From Deltaproteobacteria bacterium (lineage in GTDB: Bacteria > Desulfobacterota > Desulfobaccia > Desulfobaccales > 0-14-0-80-60-11), in the NCBI GenBank assembly GCA_023381945.1, contig JAMCQY010000252.1:1-7031 (forward strand): DNA of 7,031 nt, given 5' to 3'. The stretch's first letter is position 1, and each line of letters begins with the position of its first letter. The position numbers and the translations under genes were made by a program. This document shows, piece after piece, positions 6,186 through 7,031 of the stretch. The notes under the pieces are model-generated. The model was not told the origin of the DNA, did no database searches, and was given only the letters and a program-made list of their open reading frames with translations.

Positions 6186-6208
6186 AGCCCTTGATTTCTC
6201 TCATCAAG
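6186..6208 (-). terminator. Candidate terminator after the transketolase gene
   Basis: On the minus strand CTTGAT-GAGAGAA-ATCAAG (6190-6208) is a 6-bp stem with a 7-nt loop, followed by GGCTTTTA. It sits about 30 nt after the transketolase stop and before the S41 promoter. The AT-rich stem and short, offset T run make it weak. Confidence 0.35.
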
Positions 6209-6239
6209 CAACTATTGGAAAGATCGTGACCTCAGGCGG

Positions 6240-7031
6240 CTATTTCCCGGACATCACCTGCCGGGCCGCGGCGGCGACATCGGCTGCGGTGAGACCATAG
6301 TGCTGTAAAAGGAGGTCGGGTTTGCCGGAGATGCCGAAGGTGTCCCGGAGGCCGACTCGCTTGACCGGGACCGGGTAGTGCTCGCCCAGTACTTCGCAGA
6401 CAGCCGCGCCCAGGCCGCCGGTAACCATATGTTCTTCGGCAGTGACCACGGCGCCGGTCTCCCGGGCACAGGCTACCACCAGTTCCCAATCCAGGGGTTT
6501 GAGACAGGCTAGGTTGACCACCTGGGCGGAGACGCCCTCCTGGGCCAGCAGGCTGGCGGCCTCGAGTGCGGCGTGCACCATGACGCCTAAGGCCATGAGG
6601 GTGACGTCGCTCCCATCACGCAAAACGGAACCCTTGCCCAATTCGAAGCGGTAAGTGTCGTCATAAATAACCGGCAGGCTCATGCGGCCGGTGCGCATAT
6701 AGACCGGGCCCTGGTAGGCGGCGGCCCAACGGGTCATGGCCCGGGTCTCGGGGCCGTCGGCCGGGGCCAGGACCACCATATTAGGCAGGATGCGCATCAG
6801 GGCCAGGTCTTCTATGGCCTGATGGGAGCCGCCGTCTTCGCCGACGGTGATGCCGCCGTGGGAGGCGACAATCTTGACGTTGAGGTTGCCGTAGGCGATG
6901 GTCTGGCGGATCTGCTCCCAGGCCCGGCCGGTGGCAAACATGGCGAAGGTGCTGGCAAAGGGGATCTTGCCGCCCAGGGCCAGGCCGGCGGCGGTGCCCA
7001 TGAGGTCCTGTTCGGCGATGCCCATGTTGAA
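6240..7031 (-). CDS. Transketolase, C-terminal subunit (partial)
   Basis: The C-terminal half of a two-subunit transketolase, the thiamine-diphosphate enzyme that moves two-carbon units between sugar phosphates in the non-oxidative pentose phosphate pathway. The 5' end runs off the window; 263 residues are visible, and by family length roughly 45-50 N-terminal residues are missing. Numbering from the window edge, FNMGIAEQDL (1-10) holds the conserved Glu (E7) that contacts the thiamine pyrimidine ring. SHGGITVGEDGGSHQ (57-71) is the signature of the pyrimidine-binding domain. RTGR (113-116) follows, and the transketolase C-terminal domain runs from about 137 to the end, with EEH at 199-201. 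The ending (FGISGKPDLLLQHYGLTAAD) is typical of split subunits. The partner N-terminal subunit would be expected just outside the window, upstream on the same strand, but is not seen here. Confidence 0.93.
   Translation of the reverse strand, partial: FNMGIAEQDLMGTAAGLALGGKIPFASTFAMFATGRAWEQIRQTIAYGNLNVKIVASHGGITVGEDGGSHQAIEDLALMRILPNMVVLAPADGPETRAMTRWAAAYQGPVYMRTGRMSLPVIYDDTYRFELGKGSVLRDGSDVTLMALGVMVHAALEAASLLAQEGVSAQVVNLACLKPLDWELVVACARETGAVVTAEEHMVTGGLGAAVCEVLGEHYPVPVKRVGLRDTFGISGKPDLLLQHYGLTAADVAAAARQVMSGK

Overview
This is a GC-rich bacterial window (coding parts clearly G+C-rich, intergenic parts AT-rich) carrying chromosomal housekeeping and envelope genes. I see no phage, IS, CRISPR, tRNA or rRNA signal. 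Gene content and the style of the C-rich intergenic hairpins suggest a Gram-negative bacterium, perhaps Desulfobacterota (the former Deltaproteobacteria). That placement is an inference of low to moderate confidence.

Layout: (a) 1-301 is a gene-poor leader with one reasonable extended -10 promoter candidate. (b) 302-1024 (+) encodes a creatininase-family metal amidohydrolase with its ligand motifs intact, followed by a short hairpin terminator. (c) 1073-1390 (+) encodes an unrecognised small protein of 105 aa, or 82 aa from an internal start with a better ribosome-binding site. (d) 1391-1750 is the gap between convergent genes. It holds a 17-nt dyad and a compact three-way-junction inverted repeat flanked by A7 and T6 runs, which looks like a bidirectional terminator or a mobile palindromic element. 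(e) 1751-3121 (-) encodes the ribosome-assembly GTPase Der (EngA). (f) 3338-4702 (-) encodes a catalytically intact S41 carboxyl-terminal processing protease (CtpA type), ending in a strong terminator. (g) 4781-6022 (-) encodes a second S41/PDZ protein in which the catalytic Ser, Lys and Gln are all replaced. (h) 6240-7031 (-) is the C-terminal subunit of a split transketolase, cut by the window edge.

The most interesting point is the tandem S41 pair. A clear sigma70-type promoter (TTTGCA-17-TATAAT on the minus strand) lies upstream of the inactive-looking copy. No terminator separates the copies, and a strong one follows the active copy. They therefore look like a two-gene operon making a membrane-targeted or periplasmic active protease together with its own degenerate paralogue, possibly a regulator, scaffold or substrate adaptor. 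Der appears to be transcribed separately from that pair, and the transketolase gene upstream is a separate metabolic unit.
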